From assembly GCF_041740695.1 (NCBI RefSeq), contig NZ_JBGSLK010000018.1:56251-120250 (forward strand): a stretch of DNA of 64,000 bases. Reading direction: 5' to 3'. The notes beneath the pieces were generated by a model, which was not told the DNA's origin, did not search any database, and saw only the letters and a list, made by a program, of their open reading frames with translations. This DNA comes from Haliscomenobacter sp041740695. Lineage in GTDB: Bacteria > Bacteroidota > Bacteroidia > Chitinophagales > Saprospiraceae. Below are positions 26,680 through 35,328 of the stretch, piece by piece. The translations under genes were made by a program, and so were the position numbers. How positions within the stretch are numbered: the first letter of the stretch is position 1; each line of letters begins with the position of its first letter.

Positions 26680-27495
26680 ATGAAAAACATCAACATACGC
26701 TACATAATCCTGGGCCTGGCCTTGATTTTGCCTCTCTTGGCAAGCGCTCAACAGACGCTTTCCCTGAACCAAAACAACTACCAAAGCCGCAAAGGTGTCG
26801 TTTACAACAAGGAATTTGCCTTCAACTTCAAACCCCACACCAATGGCATTGCTGCGGGTGTCCAGTTTGGCAATATCCGGGCTTACAACCGTACCTCCTA
26901 TTGGGGCATTGAGTTGGGTGAACTCAAACACGTGCGCGAAACCCGCCAAAACAAAAGCAATCAAATCGCTGCCTTGGAAGGCGCTTTCCGGGGCTTTGTA
27001 TACGGCAAACAAAATAACTTTTATGCACTACGTGCTACTTTTGGTGAAAAGCGCTACCTCTCGGAAAAAGCACGCCGTAAGGGTTTGGCACTGGGTCTGG
27101 ATTATTCCGCTGGAGCCAGTTTAGGGATTCTAAAGCCTTATTACTTGTTGCTGCGCTACGTACCTGAGGATTTCAACCGCAATTTCCGCAGTGAAAAATA
27201 TTCCGTTGAGAATGAAGCTCGCTTCCTCGACATCAACAGCATTTATGGTGCCGATGGTTTTTCGAAAGGACTGGGAGAAACGCGTTTCCTACCTGGCGGC
27301 CACGCCAAAGTTGCCCTTCATTTTGACTGGGGCGCTTTTGATGAATTCGTCAAAGCTTTTGAAGTAGGCATCATGGCCGATTTTTACTTCCAAAAAGTAC
27401 CCATCATGATCGAGACAGAGACTGCACCCAATGTGAAGAATCAGCCTTTGTTTCTGAACTTGTTTTTGAATGTGCAATTGGGGAAACGTTCATAG
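26680..27495 (+). CDS. Predicted outer-membrane or exported protein, Bacteroidota type
   Basis: A 271-residue protein with a signal peptide ending LLASAQ. The mature part alternates aromatic and small residues in short strands (YWGIELGELKHV, FYALRATFGEKRYL, KPYYLLLRYV) and ends in NLFLNVQLGKRS, the pattern of a small outer-membrane beta-barrel. I recognise it as a conserved Bacteroidota hypothetical type but know no function. It stands alone: a divergent gene lies upstream and the hydrolase gene downstream is separated by ~180 bp containing hairpins. Confidence 0.8.
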   Translation: MKNINIRYIILGLALILPLLASAQQTLSLNQNNYQSRKGVVYNKEFAFNFKPHTNGIAAGVQFGNIRAYNRTSYWGIELGELKHVRETRQNKSNQIAALEGAFRGFVYGKQNNFYALRATFGEKRYLSEKARRKGLALGLDYSAGASLGILKPYYLLLRYVPEDFNRNFRSEKYSVENEARFLDINSIYGADGFSKGLGETRFLPGGHAKVALHFDWGAFDEFVKAFEVGIMADFYFQKVPIMIETETAPNVKNQPLFLNLFLNVQLGKRS

Positions 27496-27604
27496 CTTTC
27501 AGCGATGAGCTGAAGTTTCCGATTTTGTCAGCTATTTTTCAGTGAGCTGCAAAATGGTCATCCATTTTTGCAAGCTATTGCTTAGCTTTCAACTTTGTGA
27601 AACC

Positions 27605-27663
27605 AGGAACGGAAATCAAAAAAGAGCTCAGTCAACATGTAACTTTATTTGGTTTCCGTTCCT
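27605..27663 (+). repeat. Inverted repeat upstream of the CocE/NonD hydrolase gene
   Basis: AGGAACGGAAA (27605-27615) is inverted at 27653-27663, ending 14 bases before the preferred start codon at 27678. It could lie in the 5' leader of the hydrolase mRNA. No T run follows. Confidence 0.4.
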
Positions 27664-27677
27664 TTGACAGCTTTAGT

Positions 27678-29594
27678 ATGAAAAATCAACTATGGTATGT
27701 GCTCTTGGGCTTCGTGCTCATGACGCCAAAACTTTGGTCGCAGGCCGCAGCCGTGCAGACCGATGTGCTCAAACAATTACAAGAAATTGCAGTTGTTGAT
27801 CAAAAAGTAATGATGCCGATGCGCGATGGCATCCGCCTCGCCACCGATATCTTCCGCCCCAAAGGCACCCAAAAAGTACCCGTCATTTTTTCCAAAACGC
27901 CCTACAACTTCAACTCCTGGGGTGACGGCGAGCAACGCAATGGCACCTATCAATCCGCATTGGAGGCCGTGAAACGCGGCTATGCTTATGTCGTACAAAA
28001 CGAACGTGGCCGCTACTTCTCGGAAGGCGACTGGGATATCCTCGGGCCGCCGACTACCGATGGCTATGACGCGGTTGATTGGTTGTCGAAACAAAGTTGG
28101 TGCAATGGTAAAATTGCGCCGATTGGTTGCTCTTCAACTGCCGAATGGCAAATGGCCGTGGTCGGATTGAATCACCCGGCCTTGACGACCTTTATCCCTC
28201 AAAGTTTTGGTGCTGGCGTTGGTCGGGTTGGTAAATTTTACGAACAAGGCAACTGGTACCGCGGAGGGGCTGGACAAATGTTGTTTACCGCCTGGTTGTT
28301 TGGGGTACAAAATGACGTGATTCGCCCCATGTTCCCTAAAGACGCCACCCAGGAGCAATTGATTCGGGCCTCTCGCTCTTTCGACCTCGATCCTGAACGG
28401 GCAAAGATTGATTGGGGCAAAGGTTTGGCGCACCTGCCCCTGCAAGACATCATCAAAAATGCCAATGGCCCAGTGGGCGTATACGAAAAGATGATCCGCC
28501 GCAAGCCCAATGATCCCGACTGGTACAAGGGTGGGCTTTACCACGACAATATGCCGATCGAGCGCCCGGGGTTCTGGTTTGTATCCTGGTATGATGTATC
28601 GAGCAGCCCCAACATTGCTTTGTACAACCACGTCCGCGCCACGGCCAAAGACCCCAATGTGCGCAACAATCAGTACCTGGTGATTGCCCCCGTCCTGCAC
28701 TGTTCCTACAAGCGGGCCACCGAAAACACCATCGTAGGCGAGCGCAGTGTAGGTGACGCCCGCCTGAATTACGATGAGTTGACCTACGGCTGGTTTGATT
28801 ATTGGTTGAAAGGGGAACAAAACGGGATTTTGACCAAAACACCTAAGGTGCAATACTACACGATGGGTTTGAACAAGTGGCAATCCTCCGAGGTTTGGCC
28901 GCCTGCTACTGCACAGATGACCACCTATTTCCTCAACAGTGGAGGCAAAGCGAATAGTTTGTACGGCGATGGCAAGTTGGGTACAACAGCTCCGGCCAAG
29001 GATGCACCCGATGCCTTTGCTTACGACCCGCAGAATCCGGTTCCATCCTACGGCGGCAACGTGTGCTGTACCGGCACCGCCGTGCAAGGTGGCGCTTTTG
29101 ACCAGCAAAAAATGGAAACCCGCAACGATATTCTGGTGTACACTACCGAACCCTTGGCAGAAGGGGTAGAGGTGAGTGGCTTTATTGAAACGACGCTCTA
29201 CATTTCTTCGGATGTGAAAGACACCGACTTTACCATCAAATTGATCGATGTGTATCCCGACGGCAAAGCCTACAACCTGGATGAAACCATTCAACGGGTG
29301 CGCTACCGCGAGGGTTACGAGAAGGAGGTGTTTATGGAAAAAGGCAAGGTGTACAAACTCGAACTGAGCGCCATGTCGACCAGTAACTTTTTCCAAAAAG
29401 GGCACCGCATCCGCATCGAAATTTCCAGCAGCAACTTCCCCCGTTTTGATCGGAACATGAATACGGGTGGGAACAATTATGATGAAGCGGTAGGTTTAGT
29501 GGCGCACAACAATGTGCATCATTCGGCGCAGTATCCTTCGCAGGTGAGGTTGCCGATGGTGAAGAAGAGTGGGGTGTCGATGTCGGAGAAGTAA
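27678..29594 (+). CDS. CocE/NonD (S15) family hydrolase
   Basis: A ~638-residue exported serine hydrolase. I chose the ATG at 27678 because a signal peptide (MKNQLWYVLLGFVLMTPKLWSQ) begins there; a GTG 27 codons upstream is in frame. The N-terminal alpha/beta hydrolase domain shows MRDGIRLATDIFRPKG and the nucleophile region PIGCSSTAEWQ; the C-terminal X-Pro dipeptidyl-peptidase-type jelly roll includes GHRIRIEISSSNFPRFDRN. Family members cleave X-Pro peptides, esters or acyl groups (cocaine esterase, glutaryl-7-ACA acylase), so the substrate cannot be named. A long palindrome lies behind the stop codon. Confidence 0.9.
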   Translation: MKNQLWYVLLGFVLMTPKLWSQAAAVQTDVLKQLQEIAVVDQKVMMPMRDGIRLATDIFRPKGTQKVPVIFSKTPYNFNSWGDGEQRNGTYQSALEAVKRGYAYVVQNERGRYFSEGDWDILGPPTTDGYDAVDWLSKQSWCNGKIAPIGCSSTAEWQMAVVGLNHPALTTFIPQSFGAGVGRVGKFYEQGNWYRGGAGQMLFTAWLFGVQNDVIRPMFPKDATQEQLIRASRSFDLDPERAKIDWGKGLAHLPLQDIIKNANGPVGVYEKMIRRKPNDPDWYKGGLYHDNMPIERPGFWFVSWYDVSSSPNIALYNHVRATAKDPNVRNNQYLVIAPVLHCSYKRATENTIVGERSVGDARLNYDELTYGWFDYWLKGEQNGILTKTPKVQYYTMGLNKWQSSEVWPPATAQMTTYFLNSGGKANSLYGDGKLGTTAPAKDAPDAFAYDPQNPVPSYGGNVCCTGTAVQGGAFDQQKMETRNDILVYTTEPLAEGVEVSGFIETTLYISSDVKDTDFTIKLIDVYPDGKAYNLDETIQRVRYREGYEKEVFMEKGKVYKLELSAMSTSNFFQKGHRIRIEISSSNFPRFDRNMNTGGNNYDEAVGLVAHNNVHHSAQYPSQVRLPMVKKSGVSMSEK

Positions 29595-29607
29595 GCAAAG
29601 CTTCCTG

Positions 29608-29707
29608 AGGTGAACCTAAGGTGTCTGTGGTTTCTAAGGTGGTAAAAAATATGCTCTTGTGTTTATTTTTTACCACCTAAGAAACCACAGACACTATAGA
29701 AGCACCT
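29608..29707. repeat. Long palindrome, GGTGTCTnnGGTTTCTAAGGTGG family
   Basis: The left arm 29608-29650 and right arm 29665-29707 are inverted copies of ~43 bp with a few mismatches and a short AT-rich loop. The arms resemble those of the palindrome at 25.1 kb. It follows the hydrolase stop codon by 13 bp. Confidence 0.9.
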
Positions 29708-29754
29708 TAGCCGGCTTTACAACCATTGAAGAAATTGAACCTAAAGGTTGAATC

Positions 29755-30471
29755 ATGAGAAGGGTCTTATTCTGTGTTTTCTCGATCCTTGCATTGTGCT
29801 TTTGCCACAATTCAAAAAATGATAAGCCCATAAATCTGACCGCCAGCACCAAGGATAGCCTTTCATTAAAAGATAGATATACTCCTCAGCATTTAAAGAC
29901 GAAGTTATTGAACTCTCCTTTGTTACATCCTCTTGTCAAACGGCATATCAAGGATTCGAACGTACTCGTCTTGCTTGAATACTTAACCGATAATTTGGAC
30001 ACCTTCAAAAAAGTTAAAATTGTAGGGGACGTCAATGGAGACCGTCGGATAGACTCTGTACAGTTGATGCCGGAATTGATGTACTCACATGATTATGGGT
30101 ATGAGGATGGGATAGCGTTTGTATTTTCAGATCCACTCATCCCTCGAATCAAAATTAATACCTTGTGTGCAAACCTAGAATGTTTGTTTTCAATTGGCGA
30201 TATCGATGAAGATGGATGGATAGAGTTTGGGTTGTATTATACTTCCTGTGCCAGTAGATACAAAACACTCATTTTGTTAAGATGTGATAAAAAAAGCACC
30301 TGGAAAGAGGTAGAATATTGCGCTTATGATACCTATTTTCCAGAACCACATTTTTCTAGCCGCATCCGCAAGATTAAAAAAAACCAATACGAGATGACTG
30401 AAATTACTAATGATAATCTCGATGACTTTGGGAAATTGAAAAAAATCATCCGCTATACTATCGCAGAGTAG
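29755..30471 (+). CDS. Exported protein of unknown function with DxNxD-type loops
   Basis: A 238-residue protein with a hydrophobic leader (MRRVLFCVFSILALCFC) whose cysteines could form a weak lipobox. Two acidic loops, DVNGDRRID and DIDEDGWIE, resemble EF-hand or FG-GAP calcium loops, consistent with a short FG-GAP-like protein. I recognise no family. It is AT-rich compared with its neighbours, as are the two genes after it. A small hairpin and T run follow its stop codon. Confidence 0.75.
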   Translation: MRRVLFCVFSILALCFCHNSKNDKPINLTASTKDSLSLKDRYTPQHLKTKLLNSPLLHPLVKRHIKDSNVLVLLEYLTDNLDTFKKVKIVGDVNGDRRIDSVQLMPELMYSHDYGYEDGIAFVFSDPLIPRIKINTLCANLECLFSIGDIDEDGWIEFGLYYTSCASRYKTLILLRCDKKSTWKEVEYCAYDTYFPEPHFSSRIRKIKKNQYEMTEITNDNLDDFGKLKKIIRYTIAE

Positions 30472-30488
30472 GGCTCTCATTAAAGCTT

Positions 30489-30518
30489 AGCTTAACTTTA
30501 AGCTTGTTTTTTATTTTT
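30489..30518 (+). terminator. Small intrinsic terminator
   Basis: A 6-bp stem AGCTTA/TAAGCT (30489-30494, 30499-30504) is followed closely by a T-rich tract. It sits 15 bp behind the stop of the preceding gene. Confidence 0.5.
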
Positions 30519-30580
30519 TAAATTTAGAAATTGGAGTTTGTTCTTGAAGTCACATTTACTCACAATGCAATTACCAAACT

Positions 30581-30805
30581 ATGCCAGAAATTGAAATTCA
30601 AGAATCAATTGTCAATGCACTTCGCAAAATGTCGTTAGTGCAGCAGTATAAGTTGTTAGATTTTATCAATGCGATGCAATTGCCATCTTCATCACATCAA
30701 AGTAGGGGCATTTTAAAGTTTGCGGGGATATTTGACTCAAATGACACTAAAGAATTTGAGGAAGCTTTATTAGACTCTTCCCAAATTGATCATAATGAAT
30801 GGTAA
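30581..30805 (+). CDS. Putative antitoxin of a VapBC-like pair
   Basis: A 74-residue acidic protein whose N-terminal helix (ESIVNALRKMSLVQQYKLLDFINAM) resembles DUF2281-type antitoxins; no AbrB or ribbon-helix-helix motif is evident. It overlaps the PIN-domain toxin gene by 11 bases, the usual arrangement for translationally coupled type II toxin-antitoxin genes. The assignment rests mainly on context and size. Confidence 0.75.
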   Translation: MPEIEIQESIVNALRKMSLVQQYKLLDFINAMQLPSSSHQSRGILKFAGIFDSNDTKEFEEALLDSSQIDHNEW

Positions 30806-31184
30806 ATTTCTTCTGGATACCAATATTGTAATCGCATTATTCAGTGGCGATGCTTCCGTTAGTGAAAAGGTAGCTCTGGCATCCGAAATTTACCTGCCAG
30901 CAATAGTTATCGGAGAACTTTATTACGGTGCATACAACTCTAGCAAAAAGCAGGCAAATATAGAACGAATAGAAGCATTCAAACTAGAAATACCAATTCT
31001 AGATTGTGACGAGTATACAGCTAATTATTATGGTCAGATTAAAAGTGAACCAAAACGGAAAGGTATGCCCATTCCCGAAAATGACATTTGGATTGCAGCA
31101 ATGGCAATGCAATATGATTTAGAGTTAACAACCCGAGACGCACATTTTTCCAACATCGAGAACGTTGTTGTATCCAAATGGTGA
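30795..31184 (+). CDS. vapC: VapC-family PIN-domain toxin
   Basis: A 129-residue PIN-domain ribonuclease. From the ATG at 30795 (preferred to an in-frame TTG three codons earlier) the four acidic residues fall as expected: Asp8 (LLDTN), Glu41 (VIGELYYG), Asp97 (ENDIWIAA) and Asp115 (TTRDAHF). VapC toxins cleave tRNA or rRNA when released from their antitoxin. The gene overlaps the antitoxin and ends 1 bp from the convergent aminotransferase gene, with no terminator between. The local AT-richness suggests transfer. Confidence 0.92.
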   Translation: MNGKFLLDTNIVIALFSGDASVSEKVALASEIYLPAIVIGELYYGAYNSSKKQANIERIEAFKLEIPILDCDEYTANYYGQIKSEPKRKGMPIPENDIWIAAMAMQYDLELTTRDAHFSNIENVVVSKW

Positions 31185-31185
31185 C

Positions 31186-32037
31186 TTAGTCTCCAATTCC
31201 CGCCAAATACCCCTTCACCTTCTCCACAAACAAGTCCTGCAACGCCTTCGTCACCTTTCCAATATTCCCATCTCCCAATACCAACTCATCAATTTGCCCG
31301 ATCGCCATTACCCCTTTGATGGTACTGGTGAAAAAAGCCTCCTTGGCCTCAGCCAGTTCGCTGACGTGGATGGGACGTTCTTCCACCACGTATCCCGCCT
31401 CGCGGGCTGCATCGATCACCTGCCGCCGCGTAATGCCCCAGAGGATTTTTTCATCCGCGGTGACAATCCGATCATCTTTGAGCACCAGGAAAAAATTGGA
31501 GCGGGCGGATTCCCGGATCCATTCGCCATGTTCTACATAAATCAGATCCGTAGCTCCCCGTTCTTTTATGGTTTTGAGCATCCGTATCCCTGTCGAGTAG
31601 TTGATGGTTTTAACTTCCGGCAATTCACGCTGAAAAGGATGGGTGATGATTTTGATGCCCTGAGCTGAGAACTCCCAGGCGCTTGCCGGAAGGTCGTACA
31701 TCATTATGAGCAAATTGGGGCTGACTGGGGTGTAGCCATCGGGGGAATAACCACCTGTGAGTACCAGTCGAATGCCCGCTTGCTGTACTTCATTCGCAGC
31801 CAATAGGGCATAGATCTGCTGCCTCAACGTAGCCTTGTCGAAGGGGATTTCCAGGTACAACTCCTGCGCTGAGCGGTAAAAACGATTGAGGTAATCATCC
31901 AGAAAAAGTGGATGCCCCTCCCGCGCCAGAAAATAGTCAAAAATGCCGTAACCCCGCAGGATGCTGAGGTCGGATACGTGCAGGTAAGCGTTCTCAACGG
32001 GCGTTTGTTGGCCGTTGATGTTGTAATATTTGATCAT
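31186..32037 (-). CDS. Class IV PLP-dependent aminotransferase
   Basis: A ~283-residue fold-type IV aminotransferase. The ATG at 32037 (MIKYYNING) is preferred to an upstream TTG. Family landmarks are the N-terminal GYGIFDYFLAREG, the PLP lysine in VKTINYSTG (~142), ESARSNFFLVLKD and the GITRRQVID segment. The family includes branched-chain and D-amino-acid aminotransferases and 4-amino-4-deoxychorismate lyase; the sequence does not let me choose. It is convergent with, and almost touches, the vapC gene, and is divergent from the EF-G-like gene. Confidence 0.9.
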   Translation of the reverse strand: MIKYYNINGQQTPVENAYLHVSDLSILRGYGIFDYFLAREGHPLFLDDYLNRFYRSAQELYLEIPFDKATLRQQIYALLAANEVQQAGIRLVLTGGYSPDGYTPVSPNLLIMMYDLPASAWEFSAQGIKIITHPFQRELPEVKTINYSTGIRMLKTIKERGATDLIYVEHGEWIRESARSNFFLVLKDDRIVTADEKILWGITRRQVIDAAREAGYVVEERPIHVSELAEAKEAFFTSTIKGVMAIGQIDELVLGDGNIGKVTKALQDLFVEKVKGYLAGIGD

Positions 32038-32308
32038 GGCTACGGATTTATACGGCAAAAATCATCATTTCCCCTGATTTTTCTTTGCAAAACCCCGCAA
32101 TTCTTGCAGTAATCTCGTTGAACTTTTTGGCAAAAGAGCAGAATATGGCAAGATGTACGTTTTTACCACAGAATAATCCTGATAATTCCATAGCGATTTC
32201 CAGGGATTATTTTTGATAAAAACCAAAAAATCAATATATTCCACTCTAATTTGGTCTGAAAGCAAAATTTTTGGTTTGTTTTTCTTTTTTCATCTAAACA
32301 CTAACCAT

Positions 32309-34435
32309 ATGAGCTTCGACAGTAAACACATTCGCAACGTGGTGCTCCTTGGCCATTCCGGCGTCGGGAAAACCACTCTGGCAGAAGCCATGTTGTTTGA
32401 GGGAGGCGAGATTAGCCGCCGCGGCAGCGTGGAAGAGGGCAACACGGTATCCGACTATACCGACCTCGAACACGAACGCGGCGGCTCACTCTTCGCTTCG
32501 CTTGAACACGTCTCCTGGAAAGATTCCAAAATCAACCTCATCGACACACCAGGTCTGGATGACTTCGTCGGCGAGGTGGTTTCTTCACTCCGGGTGGCTA
32601 CAACGGCAGTCCTGATTCACAACGCCAAAAGTGGCGTAGAAGTAGGTGCAGAACTGCTTTGGGAATACATCGAAACTTTTGACGCACCCGCCATTTTTGT
32701 CATCAACCAGGTTGACCACGAAAAAGCCGACTTCGACGCTACTTTGGAACAAGCCATTGCCCGTTTTGGCAATAAAGTAATGCCCTTTCAATATCCCCTC
32801 AACCCGGGAGTAGGTTTTAATTCCATTATCGATGCCCTGCGCATGGTGATGTACTATTTTCCCGATGGTGGTGGAAAACCCGAAAAACATCCCATTCCCG
32901 ATGCCGAAAAAGCGCGGGCAGATGAAATGCACCGCATCATCGTAGAAGCTGCCGCTGAAAACGATGAAACCCTGATGGAACGCTACTTTGAAGAAGGAAA
33001 CCTGAGTGAAGAAGAATTGGCCCAGGGTTTGCGCATTGCGATTGCCCAAGGCCAGATCATTCCGGTATTTTGCACCTCGGCCAGCCGTGATATGGGCTCC
33101 GGTCGGGTGATGGGTTTCATCAACGACGTATGTCCATCGCCCGTAGATCGCAAGCCGCTGCCCCTGACCAGTGGGGAAAACTTAGCCTGTGACTCCAGTC
33201 TGCCCGCTACCGTTTTTGTGTACAAAACCATTTCTGAACCCCGCGTCGGGCTGCTGTCTTACTTCAAGGTCTGTAGTGGCGTGCTCAAAGCGGGAGATGA
33301 ACTCACCAATTTCTCCAATCGCACCATTGAACGTTTTGGTCAGCTCTTTGTCGCCAATGGCAAAGATCGGGTCTCGGTCAACGAACTGAAAGCGGGTGAC
33401 ATTGGAGTAACCGTCAAACTTAAAAATACCCACACCAACAATACACTCAACGCCAAAGGCGCTGATCATGAAATCGTTCCGATTTCTTTCCCCGAGCCAC
33501 GGGTGACCGTTGCCGTTGAGCAAGCCAATAAGAACGACATGGAAAAACTCATGAAGGCCTTGCACACCATTCATGAGGAAGACCTTACGGCGAGCGTGGA
33601 ATTGAGCGCCTCGCTCAAACAAACCTTGCTGCATGGCCAGGGTCAGTTGCACCTCGACCTGATCAAACACCGGGTGGAACAGGCCCAGGGCGTGAGCATG
33701 AATTTTGTCAAACCCCGCATTTCTTACCGCGAAACCATTACAAAACCCGCCAATGCGCAATACCGCCACAAAAAACAAACGGGTGGCGCTGGGCAGTTCG
33801 GAGAGGTGCACATGCGCATCGATCCCTATTTTGAGGGCATGCCTGATCCTTCCGATTTGAATGTGCGCAGCCGGGACATAGAGGATTTGCCCTGGGGTGG
33901 TAAACTGGCCTTCTACTGGTGCGTTGTCGGTGGTTCCATCGATACCAAGTACTCCAGCGCCATCAAAAAAGGCATCATGGCCAAAATGGAAGAAGGGCCA
34001 CTGACGGGCTCACACTGCCAGGACATCCGGGTATGTGTATACGACGGCAAAATGCACCCGGTGGACTCTAATGATATGGCCTTTATGTTGGCCGCCACCC
34101 ATGCCTTCAAGGATGCCTTCCGCGATGCTGCGCCCCAAATCATGGAGCCATTGGCAGACCTGGAGATCCTTTGTCCCGACGAGGTTATGGGCGACATCAT
34201 GAGCGACCTGCAAACGCGTCGCGCTATGGTGCTGGGCATGGACTCGGATGGCCACTACCAAAAGATAATGGCCCGGGCACCACAGGCGGAGTTATACCTG
34301 TATTCAAGCACGCTGCGTTCGATCTCCCAAGGTCGGGCGAAGTTTCATCAAAGTTTTGCCGAGTTCCAGGCGGTGCCTGCCGACATTCAGCAGAAATTGA
34401 TTGAAGCACATAAACATGAGGAAGTGGAGGCGTAA
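32309..34435 (+). CDS. EF-G-like translational GTPase
   Basis: A 708-residue protein with the full EF-G layout. The ATG at 32309 (MSFDSKHIRN) begins right before the G domain; an in-frame TTG upstream adds 32 unlikely residues. G1 is GHSGVGKTT rather than the GHIDAGKTT of canonical EF-G, G3 is DTPG and G4 is NQVD. Domains II to V follow, with KKQTGGAGQFGEVHM and the C-terminal DxxxRRAMVLGMD region. The altered G1 places it among EF-G2-like paralogues rather than the housekeeping fusA. It is monocistronic, with a strong terminator behind it. Confidence 0.9.
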   Translation: MSFDSKHIRNVVLLGHSGVGKTTLAEAMLFEGGEISRRGSVEEGNTVSDYTDLEHERGGSLFASLEHVSWKDSKINLIDTPGLDDFVGEVVSSLRVATTAVLIHNAKSGVEVGAELLWEYIETFDAPAIFVINQVDHEKADFDATLEQAIARFGNKVMPFQYPLNPGVGFNSIIDALRMVMYYFPDGGGKPEKHPIPDAEKARADEMHRIIVEAAAENDETLMERYFEEGNLSEEELAQGLRIAIAQGQIIPVFCTSASRDMGSGRVMGFINDVCPSPVDRKPLPLTSGENLACDSSLPATVFVYKTISEPRVGLLSYFKVCSGVLKAGDELTNFSNRTIERFGQLFVANGKDRVSVNELKAGDIGVTVKLKNTHTNNTLNAKGADHEIVPISFPEPRVTVAVEQANKNDMEKLMKALHTIHEEDLTASVELSASLKQTLLHGQGQLHLDLIKHRVEQAQGVSMNFVKPRISYRETITKPANAQYRHKKQTGGAGQFGEVHMRIDPYFEGMPDPSDLNVRSRDIEDLPWGGKLAFYWCVVGGSIDTKYSSAIKKGIMAKMEEGPLTGSHCQDIRVCVYDGKMHPVDSNDMAFMLAATHAFKDAFRDAAPQIMEPLADLEILCPDEVMGDIMSDLQTRRAMVLGMDSDGHYQKIMARAPQAELYLYSSTLRSISQGRAKFHQSFAEFQAVPADIQQKLIEAHKHEEVEA

Positions 34436-34471
34436 ATCCGATGCTTTTTGTTTAAGATTTTGTCCATCAGG

Positions 34472-34498
34472 TGGGGCTGCTTCGGCGGCCCCATTTTT
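34472..34498 (+). terminator. Strong intrinsic terminator with UUCG tetraloop
   Basis: A 9-bp GC-rich stem (34472-34480 with 34485-34493) closes a TTCG loop and is followed by TTTTTG. It lies 37 bases behind the EF-G-like gene. Confidence 0.92.
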
Positions 34499-34576
34499 GT
34501 AAAGCCATTTACAATCCAGCAACTTTTTACCAACTCAACTGTTCCATTGCCAAATAACATTAAAACAGATTAAACC

Positions 34577-35179
34577 ATGCGTCCTCGAGTCATTTTTGCC
34601 ATTCTACTCAGTTTGCCCACTTGGGTGATGAGTTGTTTCAATTCCAATAAGGTCACTTCCGCCCCGGGCAACAATGCTGAAGGCAGCGCCAAACTTACCG
34701 CAATGAGCAGTTCTTTCCATACCCTGAGCGCCAAAACGCTGGATGGGCAAACGATCTCTATGGATCAATACAAGGGTAAAAAAATCATCGTTTTGAATGT
34801 CGCTTCTGAATGCGGCTATACCCCGCAATACGCCGACTGGCAGGCATTCTACGAAAAGAATAAAGACAAAGTAGTTGTACTTGGCTTCCCTTGCAATCAG
34901 TTTGGCGGGCAGGAGTCTGGTTCGGCCACTCAGATTCAACAGTTTTGTCAAAAAAATTATGGCGTGACCTTCCAAATGTTCGAAAAAGTGGACGTAAAAG
35001 GCAATGACCAGAGTCCATTGTACAAATGGCTAACCGACCCAAGCCAAAATGGGTGGAATAGCGATGTACCCTCCTGGAATTTTTGCAAATACCTGATTGA
35101 CGAAGAAGGCAAACTCACCCATTTCTTTGCTTCTGGGGTAACACCGGAGAGTGCTGATTTTAAGAAGGCAATGGATTAG
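34577..35179 (+). CDS. Glutathione peroxidase family lipoprotein
   Basis: A 200-residue thiol peroxidase that reduces hydroperoxides. The N-terminus ends in a lipobox-like VMSC (Cys20), so the protein is probably an envelope lipoprotein. The catalytic set is present: peroxidatic Cys in NVASECGYT (~78), FPCNQFGGQE (~105) and the Trp-Asn pair in WNF. A cysteine in QQFCQKNYGVTF (~124) matches the resolving Cys of thioredoxin-dependent GPx enzymes, so thioredoxin rather than glutathione is the likely reductant. A near-perfect 30-bp palindrome starts at its stop codon. Confidence 0.93.
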   Translation: MRPRVIFAILLSLPTWVMSCFNSNKVTSAPGNNAEGSAKLTAMSSSFHTLSAKTLDGQTISMDQYKGKKIIVLNVASECGYTPQYADWQAFYEKNKDKVVVLGFPCNQFGGQESGSATQIQQFCQKNYGVTFQMFEKVDVKGNDQSPLYKWLTDPSQNGWNSDVPSWNFCKYLIDEEGKLTHFFASGVTPESADFKKAMD

Positions 35180-35258
35180 TTGAGAGGGTTAAGGCTACTG
35201 TTAGCGGCACTTCGGCTACGCTCAGTGACCGCTAACAGTAGCCTTAACCCTCTTAACT
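35178..35258. repeat. Palindrome behind the peroxidase gene, GTTGAGAGGGTTAAGG family
   Basis: The arms 35178-35207 and 35229-35258 match at 29 of 30 positions, with a 21-base loop. The left arm begins inside the TAG stop codon of the peroxidase gene. Behind the right arm further TCAACCCC units follow. Confidence 0.92.
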
Positions 35259-35328
35259 TCTCAACCCCTCAACCCCTCAACTATAACTTTTCCATCCCCT
35301 CAATCGTTTATTGAGGAAATGGACTGTG

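Noticed and set aside
28134..29405. 423-codon open frame antisense to the CocE/NonD hydrolase
   Set aside because: The sense strand encodes a full hydrolase with recognised motifs; the antisense product has no recognisable domain and reflects codon bias.
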